Of a stretch of 64,000 bases of DNA, positions 53,781 through 61,273 are shown in pieces; position 1 is the stretch's first letter; each line of letters starts with the position of its first letter. The DNA comes from Spirochaeta isovalerica (GTDB taxonomy: Bacteria; Spirochaetota; Spirochaetia; DSM-2461). The stretch covers positions 124,001 to 188,000 of the forward strand of contig NZ_JACHGJ010000004.1 in NCBI RefSeq assembly GCF_014207565.1, written 5' to 3'. The notes under the pieces were generated by a model, which worked only from the letters and a program-made list of their open reading frames with translations, did no database searches and had not been told where the DNA came from. A program made the translations under genes and the position numbers.

Positions 53781-55469
53781 GTCTATGCTGAAACGGCTTC
53801 CTTTTAGCCTTTCAGTTTTTACCGCAATCTTTCCGCCGAGCCGGGCGACGCTTTCCTTCACGGCAGCAAGGCCGACGCCCCGCCCGGATAACCCCGACAT
53901 CTGATCCCGCGAAGAGAATCCGCTGCTGAACATGGTCCTCACAAGGTTCGCCTGCCCGGGGGATTCCTCTTTCTTGATGAATCCCTTTTCAACGGCAATT
54001 TCTCTGATTCTGTCGAAATCTATGCCGGAGCCGTCATCCTCAACGGTGATCCTGACTCCATTATCATTCATCTTTCCTATGACAAGAGATATCTTCCCCT
54101 TTTCCTCTTTGCCGCCGGCCAGTCTATCCTCGGGAGTTTCAATACCGTAATCAACGGCATTTCTGAGAAGGTGAATGATGGGATCTTTTATATCTCCGAT
54201 TTTCTCATAATTTTCAAAATCACTGGAAAAGTGGAACTCGACCTTCTTGTTGAGTTCATCGGCATGACGGGCCATCATGATTTTCAGCGTATCAAAAAAG
54301 TGTTCCTGTTCGTTTTTACTGATCTCATAGGCTCTGCCATGTTCGGAAGAGAGGAATTCCTTAAACCTGCCGATCAGTCCCTCAACACTTTCAAACTGAA
54401 TGTAGATATCGTCAATTATGATGTCGAGAGCTTCTTTCCGCGAAAAATTGCCCTCCCTGAACCCGGAGAGAATGTCCTCCAGATTGTTGCAGAGTTTTTC
54501 CACAGCTCTGAAGTCAAAATAGGCAGCTGAACATTTCATGGAACTGATGTCCCTCAGAGACTGCTCCAGAACCTGCCTGTCCTCGATTTCCTGTATGTTT
54601 TTGCGGAACCGGGAAAGCCTGGCATCGCTGTCTTCAATAAACTGTATAAATGGTCCGGGACCGGCTCTGAGTATGGCTATGATGGTATCCAGTTCAAAAT
54701 CGGATCGCATATCGCTTTCATCGAGCTTCTTTTCGAGGATTCCCTCATCGGTCCTGTCGCGGAATATGATCATGAGCTGGACGAGTTCGCCGTCCTCCTC
54801 CACCTTGCGGAACGATCCGTCGACGAGAATCCGCCGGCCGTCGTCACGGGAAATCCATATATGGCAGAGAGGGTTGTCTTCATCGTCGATACTGTCGATA
54901 AGCGACGGATCGTGAAAGAGATTCAAGATGAATTTTTCCAGAACTTTTCTTTTTTCCCTCGCTTCATTCCTGTCGGGATAGAGAAAATCCGACAGATGCT
55001 GGCCGCCGATTTCCTCCCGATCAAATATCTCCCCCAGCGCCCTGGAGTGATACTTGGATATAATTTGTCCATAATCAATGAAAAGAAGACCTTCATTGAT
55101 ATTGAGAAGGTATTTATCGTTCTCGGCAGCTTTGATATGGCTGATCAGTTCCTCTCTCGCTGCGTTCTCTCTTTCGCTGCCGGAGTCAATTCTTCTGTTT
55201 AATCTTTCAGCCAGTTCCGAAAATTCATCTTTACCGGAAAGCGTGAAGGGATCTTCTCCGTCCGCTTCCCCTTTCATCCTGAAAATGGGCTGCAGTACAG
55301 TGAAGCGGACAATGATGCGGAAAACAATGACTGACAGCATAAGGAGAAATGCAGAAACGGCAATTCCAAGCCATAGGGGACGAATGAGAAAAGGAGCAAG
55401 CCCGGCGGCAGCTGACAGGATGAGAGGAGGAATAAACAGGACGGTTAATTTAGAAAGAAGCGATTTCAT
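53763..55469 (-). CDS. Membrane CheA-like kinase with an Hpt-like domain lacking histidine
   Basis: About 568 residues. Two hydrophobic segments at about 10-55 are followed by a HAMP-like linker, a PAS-like domain (about 115-240, LLNINEGLLFIDYGQIISKYH), an Hpt-like helical domain (about 285-340) and a CheA-type ATPase (HLLRNAVDYGIETPEDRL, DDGSGIDFD, GLSGRGVGLAAVKESVARLGG). In the Hpt-like segment LRDISSMKCSAAYFDF the phospho-histidine position is serine (Ser309 from this start). No CheW-like domain follows. ATG 55469 is favoured over the GTG at 55481 because GGGGTG lies about 9 nt upstream. It may act only as ATPase or phosphorylate another partner. Confidence 0.8.
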   Translation of the reverse strand: MKSLLSKLTVLFIPPLILSAAAGLAPFLIRPLWLGIAVSAFLLMLSVIVFRIIVRFTVLQPIFRMKGEADGEDPFTLSGKDEFSELAERLNRRIDSGSERENAAREELISHIKAAENDKYLLNINEGLLFIDYGQIISKYHSRALGEIFDREEIGGQHLSDFLYPDRNEAREKRKVLEKFILNLFHDPSLIDSIDDEDNPLCHIWISRDDGRRILVDGSFRKVEEDGELVQLMIIFRDRTDEGILEKKLDESDMRSDFELDTIIAILRAGPGPFIQFIEDSDARLSRFRKNIQEIEDRQVLEQSLRDISSMKCSAAYFDFRAVEKLCNNLEDILSGFREGNFSRKEALDIIIDDIYIQFESVEGLIGRFKEFLSSEHGRAYEISKNEQEHFFDTLKIMMARHADELNKKVEFHFSSDFENYEKIGDIKDPIIHLLRNAVDYGIETPEDRLAGGKEEKGKISLVIGKMNDNGVRITVEDDGSGIDFDRIREIAVEKGFIKKEESPGQANLVRTMFSSGFSSRDQMSGLSGRGVGLAAVKESVARLGGKIAVKTERLKGSRFSIDLPSGS

Positions 55470-55523
55470 ATTCAGGAACACCCCGTATTAATTATTTTAC
55501 TTTGGGCGGTCCCAGTCAAATAA

Positions 55524-55553
55524 AAATGCTCCGGCTTTAAAACCGGAGCATTT
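55524..55553 (-). terminator. def-fmt-PASTA operon terminator
   Basis: Perfect 11-bp stem AAATGCTCCGG / CCGGAGCATTT with 8-nt loop; on the minus strand it runs into TTTTTATTTG. Confidence 0.9.
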
Positions 55554-55559
55554 CAGTCA

Positions 55560-56615
55560 TTACTGGTTCGTGACTTTGTAACGGATTACCTCTTTATCCA
55601 GAATGGAGAGAATCAACTCCGTATCCACCGGAACCTTGTAGGGAATGGCGATCTTGCCACCGGGATGTTTCGTCTCGAAAATAGTTCGTCTCTCTCTCGA
55701 AGATGGAGAGAAGGACTCGAACTTCATATCCACATAAACAGGATACTCCGGGACGGAATACTCGAAGAGACCGAACACCATGCCTTCGACAGTTTCCTCT
55801 GGAGGAGCAATGGTAAAGCTGAGAACCGAACCGGTTTTAACCGACTCACCTGCCGCCGGCTCCTGCTCGATAACATTTCCGTTTCCTTCCGCTTCATAAT
55901 CAACAGAGAAAACGAAGGGGATATTGGCCCTCGTCAGCCTCCTGACCACTTCGCTCCATGACATATCCATATAATCGCCGACAACCATCTCTTCACCGGG
56001 TTCACCGCGGCTGACGACGAACTCGACTTCGGTCAGACCGGAAATGGCTGTACCGGGTTCGGGATTCTGAGCGATGATTGTGCCGGGCGGTGTTGAATCA
56101 TATTCATAAATAACCGGTTCCTTGATAACCAGGTTCGGTTTATAAGTCGTAAACTGGATCTGGAAGTCGACTTTGACATCATTGAGATCCATACCGATAT
56201 AATCGCCGACTTTATCGACAACAGCCCCTTTACTGACCGTTATGGTCACGCGGCGTCCCGCTTTTACAACAGCTCCGGCGGGCGGGTCCTGTTTAATGAT
56301 TGTACCCTTTGTCATGGGATCATCGGAATAACGGACCTGGACCCGGGGGTAAAGTTCCTTTACCTGCAGATCGATAAGGGCTTCGACAAGTTCCATCCCC
56401 TCAACATCGGGAACGGCTGTTTTCTCCTCTCCTCTTATGGAGAGAAAAAAGGTTATGGAAAAAGAGAAAAACATGACCGCAAACACGGCGATGATGATAT
56501 AAAGAGCTCTTTTGAAAAACGTCGATTCCTCATCGGTTATCTGTTCCGATTTCTCATTGAGGGAATCCCCGGGAGCCTCCTTCCCTTTTAGTTTAAATAA
56601 CGATTTGATATTCAT
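55560..56615 (-). CDS. PASTA-domain membrane protein without a kinase
   Basis: A 351-residue protein: cytoplasmic N-terminus, one membrane span (about 37-60, ALYIIIAVFAVMFFSFSITFF, quoted in part), then three PASTA units (about 70-135, 136-205, 206-275) each ending with P-G-x-x-V/I plus strand pattern, e.g. VPDVEGMELVEALIDL and IIKQDPPAGAVVKAGRRVTITVSKG (quoted in part). A C-terminal 75-residue tail follows. PASTA domains bind muropeptides or beta-lactams; here they are not linked to a Ser/Thr kinase or penicillin-binding protein. The start overlaps the fmt stop by 4 nt; end of the def-fmt operon. Confidence 0.9.
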   Translation of the reverse strand: MNIKSLFKLKGKEAPGDSLNEKSEQITDEESTFFKRALYIIIAVFAVMFFSFSITFFLSIRGEEKTAVPDVEGMELVEALIDLQVKELYPRVQVRYSDDPMTKGTIIKQDPPAGAVVKAGRRVTITVSKGAVVDKVGDYIGMDLNDVKVDFQIQFTTYKPNLVIKEPVIYEYDSTPPGTIIAQNPEPGTAISGLTEVEFVVSRGEPGEEMVVGDYMDMSWSEVVRRLTRANIPFVFSVDYEAEGNGNVIEQEPAAGESVKTGSVLSFTIAPPEETVEGMVFGLFEYSVPEYPVYVDMKFESFSPSSRERRTIFETKHPGGKIAIPYKVPVDTELILSILDKEVIRYKVTNQ

Positions 56616-57562
56616 GCACTGTCTCCTGAGGGGCTTTGTAATATTGATCCGACAAAATCGCGATTGCCGTTGACGAATGATTTGTAATCCATTGGTTTTT
56701 TCGACTGAAGCTGCAGACGCTTGACAGCCAGAACTCCCGACCCCGCCGCAACGAGGATTCCATCCTTCTTGCTGTAGGACAGAACGGTTCCCGGTTTTCC
56801 GGAAAGGGCATCTCCCCGATAGACTTCCGCTTCCAGTATATTGATTTTTTTATCGCCGTACCAGCTATAGGTTCCCGGCCAGGGGTCGTTAGCTCTTATA
56901 TTGCGCTGGATCTGCTCCGCAGAGGCAGTCCAGTCGATCTCTCCGTCCTCTTTGCTGATCAGCCGGCAGAATGTGGCCTGTCCATCATCCTGGGGATGTC
57001 CCGCACCGGGATCAGCCATAAGGAGCTCGACAGCCTCGACCATGAGAGGCGCGCCGAGTTCCGCCACTTTTTCCGTCAGAGATCCTGTCGTCTCGCTTCC
57101 ATCGAGCTTCAGTTCCGGCTGGAGGAGGATATCTCCGCTGTCCATTTTCAGGGCGAGTTTCTGGACGGTGATCCCCGTCAGAGCGTCGCCGTTTCTTATA
57201 GCTTCGTTTAAAGGAGACGGTCCTCTGTATTTCGGCAGAAGCGAAGGATGGAGGTTGATTCCCCCCAGGGGAAAGAGATCGAGAAAGTTTTTTCTGAATA
57301 TTTTTCCGAATGCGATTACGGCCAGAAGATCGGGCTTGAGCGCTCTGACTTCGTCGAGAAATTCTTCATCGAGCTTTTCCGGCTGCAGGATATTAAGACC
57401 CAGTTCCCGCGCCGTTTCATAAACCGGAGAGCTGACAATCTTTCTTCCCCGGCCCGTTTCCCTATCGGGATTGGTAAGGACCGCGCAAATTTCAAATTTC
57501 TCTGCAAGTGCTTTTAAAGAGGGAACAGCTATGTCCGGTGTTCCGGCAAAAAGAATTCTCAT
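56612..57562 (-). CDS. fmt: Methionyl-tRNA formyltransferase
   Basis: A 316-residue enzyme formylating initiator Met-tRNA using 10-formyl-THF. The motifs RILFAGTPDIAVPSL, the catalytic GGINLHPSLLPKYRGPSPLNEAI (Asn, His and the following Asp in MDSGDILLQPEL) are intact. The C-terminal domain is typical. It overlaps def by 4 nt upstream and the PASTA gene by 4 nt downstream. Confidence 0.95.
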   Translation of the reverse strand: MRILFAGTPDIAVPSLKALAEKFEICAVLTNPDRETGRGRKIVSSPVYETARELGLNILQPEKLDEEFLDEVRALKPDLLAVIAFGKIFRKNFLDLFPLGGINLHPSLLPKYRGPSPLNEAIRNGDALTGITVQKLALKMDSGDILLQPELKLDGSETTGSLTEKVAELGAPLMVEAVELLMADPGAGHPQDDGQATFCRLISKEDGEIDWTASAEQIQRNIRANDPWPGTYSWYGDKKINILEAEVYRGDALSGKPGTVLSYSKKDGILVAAGSGVLAVKRLQLQSKKPMDYKSFVNGNRDFVGSILQSPSGDSA

Positions 57563-58059
57563 TTCTTTTTTTGGGCCTTTTCAAGTTTCTTCAGGAGTTT
57601 TTCCCTTTTCTTTTCCGGCAGATAGTCGACAAAGAGAGTTCCGTTCAAATGATCCAGCTCATGCTGGACACAGGTTGCGAGCAACCCTTCCGCCTTAACC
57701 TTGAAAGGGCGGCCTTTTTTATTAAATGCCTGAATGACAACTCTTTCCGGACGTTCCACATCGGCATAGATTCCCGGAAAACTGAGACACCCTTCTTCGT
57801 AAACAGATGTTTCAAGAGATGTTTCAATAATTTCCGGATTGATAAAGGCCACGGGTTCGCTGCCGTCCACCGAACAGACGAAAAGCCTCTTTTCAACACC
57901 GATCTGCGGAGCTGCCAGTCCTATTCCCCTGTTCTCCACCATTGCGTCACACATGGCTTCGATCAGTTCAGCCAGTTTATCATCGAATTCGGTTATGGGT
58001 TCCGCTTTTTTCCGCAGAACGGCCAGCTCCTCATCTACACCTGCATTATATATATCCAT
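57559..58059 (-). CDS. def: Peptide deformylase
   Basis: A 166-residue metalloenzyme removing the formyl group of nascent proteins. All three motifs are present: GIGLAAPQIG, EGCLSFPG and QHELDHLNG (metal-binding His-Glu-His). Lysine-rich C-terminal tail. First gene of the def-fmt-PASTA operon; its substrate is created by the product of the overlapping fmt. Confidence 0.95.
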   Translation of the reverse strand: MDIYNAGVDEELAVLRKKAEPITEFDDKLAELIEAMCDAMVENRGIGLAAPQIGVEKRLFVCSVDGSEPVAFINPEIIETSLETSVYEEGCLSFPGIYADVERPERVVIQAFNKKGRPFKVKAEGLLATCVQHELDHLNGTLFVDYLPEKKREKLLKKLEKAQKKK

Positions 58060-58136
58060 TTTTTAAACCTCTTAATACAATCGGGACAGCCTCAGACAGA
58101 TTCTTCTTTTTATGTCCAGCAGTCCAAATCGAGTTT

Positions 58137-58180
58137 AACAGGAATAATCCGGTCAATCGAATGGGAGATTCCTGTTTTTT
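58137..58180 (+). terminator. Inverted repeat with T-run upstream of def, orientation unexplained
   Basis: AACAGGAAT (58137-58145) and ATTCCTGTT (58168-58176) form a 9-bp stem followed by TTTTTT on the plus strand. Flanking genes are both on the minus strand, so a plus-strand terminator has no obvious gene. It could stop antisense transcription or be an operator of def. Confidence 0.4.
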
Positions 58181-58227
58181 CTAGACTATCATACTCATAT
58201 AGAGAGGAGAAAGCAAGTATACAGAGG

Positions 58228-59589
58228 TTACAGAGGGATAGAGAGAGTGAAAGAACTGCCCTTTCCGGGTCTGCTGAAAACTTCAGCTTTTCCTCCGTGC
58301 AATTCAGCGATCTGACGGACAATTGACAGCCCCAGACCGCGTCCATCAACAGTACCGCTTTCGGCAAGTCGCCCGCGGTAGAACCGGTCAAAAACTCGGG
58401 ATTGCTCGTCTCTTTCCAATCCCGGACCTCTGTCGCGGACAGTCAAGAGAGCATAAGAATTCTCCCGGGAAAGGGTTATCTCCACAGTTTTTCCGGTTCC
58501 GGAGTATTTAATGGCGTTTTCTATCAGATTTCCCAGAGCTTCGGTGATGCGTATACGATCCAGACTGACAGGTGGAATCCCGGCATCGGGCAGGATCAGT
58601 TTAAGACCGATTCCCGAGGCGGCCGCCTGGTTATCCCAACGGGAAACTTCAGATTCCGCCAGCTCTTCGAGAGAACAGAGTTCTTTCTGCAGGCGGTACT
58701 CTCCCGAATCGGTTTCGGCCAGCCAGTTCAGATCGTTGACAAAATTCTTCAGTTTGTCCACTTCCCTGATGATCAGAGTCGATCCTGTTTCAGGAGATGA
58801 CAACCCGTCGAGGAGTCCCCGGGCTTCCAGCCTGATGACATTGAGCGGAGTGGCTATATCATGGGAAACATTCCGGATGAGATTTTTCCGGAGAGATTTC
58901 TGTTTGTTAAGAGCATCGATCATGGAGTTGAACGCCTCGGTCATACGGCCCAGTTCGCCTGAATATGATGCGGGAAGATGTGAACTTTCCCCCTTTTGAG
59001 CCAGTTTTTCTGCCGCCCTTGTCAGTTCCCGGACCGGCCTGCTTATCCATGCAGAGAGAATAGCGGCAACAATAACCGCGATGAACAGAACCAGAAGGGA
59101 CTGGAAGACCCGGGTTTTAAAAACGGACAGTATGTATTCTTCAGCTTCCCTGTCCACGTAGAGAGAGCTGATATAAACGGTGAGAGTGCCGATCGGCTCA
59201 CCTGTTCCGCTGTCTCTCAGGACCGAGGAATTCCCTTCGCGGAGGGGAATGTCGATTTTCTCTGTCAGAATAGAAAAGCTGTTATATACCGTTCTGCCTG
59301 AACTGTCTTTGACAATATACCGGAGATGCAGGTCGTCGTCCCCTTCGCTTCTCTGGAAGCCGGACTGACGGAAGACCTCGCTGTTGAGAAAATCCCAGCT
59401 TTTGTCTCTGCTGTAATTATCGGCGATCTGCAGCGCAGCGCTTTTCGATCGCACATCCGTCAGAAGACCGGGCATTTCATTAACCGCGGAAAAATACTCC
59501 GTAACGATGCTGACGGACATTGTCAGAATAATTATGAGAATAAAAGAGAAAAGGATCCTGGCAAACAGAGTATCGGCCTTTTTCAGCAT
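58228..59589 (-). CDS. Sensor histidine kinase
   Basis: About 453 residues. N-terminal membrane span (about 10-35), a periplasmic sensor region (about 35-150), a second span (about 160-185), HAMP (about 190-240), DHp H-box RNVSHDIATPLNVIRLEARG with phospho-His near 250, and a HATPase domain (LIENAIKYSG, RDRGPGLERDE, GRGLGLSIVRQI). I start at ATG 59589, which overlaps the end of the response regulator gene (ATGCTGA); an upstream in-frame start lies deeper in that gene. It should phosphorylate the adjacent regulator. The signal sensed is unknown; neighbours suggest an envelope signal. Confidence 0.92.
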   Translation of the reverse strand: MLKKADTLFARILFSFILIIILTMSVSIVTEYFSAVNEMPGLLTDVRSKSAALQIADNYSRDKSWDFLNSEVFRQSGFQRSEGDDDLHLRYIVKDSSGRTVYNSFSILTEKIDIPLREGNSSVLRDSGTGEPIGTLTVYISSLYVDREAEEYILSVFKTRVFQSLLVLFIAVIVAAILSAWISRPVRELTRAAEKLAQKGESSHLPASYSGELGRMTEAFNSMIDALNKQKSLRKNLIRNVSHDIATPLNVIRLEARGLLDGLSSPETGSTLIIREVDKLKNFVNDLNWLAETDSGEYRLQKELCSLEELAESEVSRWDNQAAASGIGLKLILPDAGIPPVSLDRIRITEALGNLIENAIKYSGTGKTVEITLSRENSYALLTVRDRGPGLERDEQSRVFDRFYRGRLAESGTVDGRGLGLSIVRQIAELHGGKAEVFSRPGKGSSFTLSIPL

Positions 59590-60260
59590 TGGAATCTGTA
59601 CCCTGCTCCGTAAACAGTTTCTATCGGACAATAGGAGTCGCTGTGAATCAGCTTTCTCAGTCTCTTGATATGCGCGTCGATAGACCGGTCGTATATATCA
59701 GGCGAACCTTCAAGAGCCTGTTCCATAAGCTGAATTCTCGTAAAGACCTGACCGGGGTGTTCCATAAATAACTTGAGAATGAGAAACTGATAATGACTCA
59801 GCGCAACAGTTTTTCCGGAAAGTCTGACGAGCTCCTTCCCGCGATCCATTTCCAGAGGACCGCATGTCAACAGGGCTTCTTCAGCTCTTGAAGATCTCCT
59901 TAAAAGCGCTTTGACCCTGGCGACAAGCTCATCCGGATCGAAAGGCTTAACCATATAATCATCCGCCCCGCCTTCCAATCCTTTCAGCTTGTCTTCCTTC
60001 GCACCTCTCGCGGTTGTCATAATGACCGGGACATCGCTTTCCTTCCTGAGGATTCGGCAGAGTTCGATTCCGTTAAGCCGCGGCAGATTGAGATCGAGAA
60101 GAATAAGATCGGGATTGGATTCTCTGGCCAGCTTGAGCCCTTCTTCACCGTTCCCGGCTTTTCCGGCGGAAAAACCCGCCCGTTCCAGGTAGACCTTAAT
60201 CCATTGGGCTGTACGCGGCTCATCTTCTATAATCAGAATTTTTTTAGGGAGACTGCTCAT
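59583..60260 (-). CDS. OmpR-family response regulator
   Basis: A 225-residue regulator. Receiver domain: acidic pair in IIEDEPRT, phosphoacceptor Asp in LILLDLNLPRLNG (about 55), MTTAR and KPFDPDEL. DNA-binding winged-helix domain from about 125, with VALSHYQFLILKLFM and DRSIDAHIKRLRKLI, ending in ETVYGAGYRFQC. It overlaps the following kinase gene and is overlapped 4 nt by the preceding secreted-protein gene. Confidence 0.94.
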   Translation of the reverse strand: MSSLPKKILIIEDEPRTAQWIKVYLERAGFSAGKAGNGEEGLKLARESNPDLILLDLNLPRLNGIELCRILRKESDVPVIMTTARGAKEDKLKGLEGGADDYMVKPFDPDELVARVKALLRRSSRAEEALLTCGPLEMDRGKELVRLSGKTVALSHYQFLILKLFMEHPGQVFTRIQLMEQALEGSPDIYDRSIDAHIKRLRKLIHSDSYCPIETVYGAGYRFQC

Positions 60261-60739
60261 CCGCCGCCCTTGTTCGGATTGCCCCTGTTGGAAGACTGGT
60301 CGGAAGGAGGGTCCGAAGGCTGATTTGATTGGGGAACGGAGGGAGGATTCCCATCCTGTGACAGGCTTCCCTGAAAATCCCCCGGCGAGCCGGAAGCTTT
60401 CTGCTCCTGCCTGTAGGTCATCAGTTTTCCTTCTTTGAGAAGCGAGAATTCATAGAGGGCTTCACTGGCGGACAAACGGGACTCAGCTATCCGGTCGATA
60501 AGCGATTCGAGAATCCCGTCGGTGTCCGTAAAGGGGCGGCCGAAACGGTCGCGCAACTCAGCCAGAACTGATTTACCCTCTTCCGGTGCGAGATCGCCTT
60601 TTTCGAGATCAGAAAACAGGCTCTCACAGGTAGTTTCAAGCTCCTGAAAATATTCCCGATCCCGGTCAAGTGATCCTCTGGCAGCAAGAGAGAGAAGAGG
60701 GAGAATGAAAAATATAATGATAAATCTCGCTTTTTTCAT
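60257..60739 (-). CDS. Small secreted protein linked to the two-component system (1)
   Basis: A 160-residue protein with signal peptide (MKKARFIIIFFILPLLSLAARG) and helical mature domain (about 25-105, SDLEKGDLAPEEGKSVLAELRDRFG), then a Pro/Ser/Gly/Asn-rich tail. It shares the LAARG cleavage region and an L-x-x-G-x-[ML]-[TA]-x-[ED]-[EQ] motif with the neighbouring secreted protein at 60784. Overlaps the response regulator by 4 nt. By analogy with CpxP/Spy it could be a periplasmic modulator of the sensor, but there is no LTxxQ motif. Function inferred from position only. Confidence 0.65.
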   Translation of the reverse strand: MKKARFIIIFFILPLLSLAARGSLDRDREYFQELETTCESLFSDLEKGDLAPEEGKSVLAELRDRFGRPFTDTDGILESLIDRIAESRLSASEALYEFSLLKEGKLMTYRQEQKASGSPGDFQGSLSQDGNPPSVPQSNQPSDPPSDQSSNRGNPNKGGG

Positions 60740-60751
60740 AAATATATTTCC

Positions 60752-60757
60752 ATTATA
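60752..60757 (-). promoter_or_regulatory. Consensus -10 box before the secreted protein/RR/HK genes
   Basis: Perfect TATAAT on the minus strand, 12 nt before the ATG at 60739. The -35 is not recognisable. It would start a message for the second secreted protein, regulator and kinase. Confidence 0.4.
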
Positions 60758-60783
60758 GCACCGGAAGAAGTTCCAGACCTCAG

Positions 60784-61209
60784 TTATTTCTTTCCGGCCT
60801 GACCGTTTCCGGGATTTTCGCCGGCACCTTCTCCGGCAGGCTCTCCGCTACCCGAACCGTCGCGGGTCTGCAGTTTCTCTTCGGTCTGAAGCTGTTCCAT
60901 TTCCCGTATTCTCTCACGGACCTGTTCGCGGGTCATATCCCCTTCCTGCAGCTGGTCAACACAGTTCTGATATTCTTTCAATTCCTGTTCATTGACCATA
61001 TTCCGGCTTCTCTGGAATTCCCGGACCTGGGCCATTACCTCATCACCAGTCATTTCACCGGCTTCCATTCTATCAAGCCAAAGCTCGAACTGAGTCTGAA
61101 GCGTTTCGCCATCCACGCCTCTGGCATCGACATTCCCCCGGGCGGCAAGGTTGGTTCCCAATGTCAGCAGAAATACAGCTGTTAGAAATACATACATTTT
61201 TTTATTCAT
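60784..61209 (-). CDS. Small secreted protein linked to the two-component system (2)
   Basis: About 141 residues from ATG 61209, chosen for AAGGAG 7 nt upstream; the open frame to 61296 lies mostly in priA's tail. Signal peptide MNKKMYVFLTAVFLLTLGTNLAARG. The mature part has two copies of a ~23-residue helical motif: RMEAGEMTGDEVMAQVREF and QLQEGDMTREQVRERIREM, then a Gly/Glu-rich tail. Related to the neighbouring 60257 protein. Unknown function; likely periplasmic. Confidence 0.68.
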   Translation of the reverse strand: MNKKMYVFLTAVFLLTLGTNLAARGNVDARGVDGETLQTQFELWLDRMEAGEMTGDEVMAQVREFQRSRNMVNEQELKEYQNCVDQLQEGDMTREQVRERIREMEQLQTEEKLQTRDGSGSGEPAGEGAGENPGNGQAGKK

Positions 61210-61273
61210 TTTAGTCTCCTTACTACAGAAGATAGAGCGGGAATAAGGCAGAAATATGACAGTTTGATTTTTT

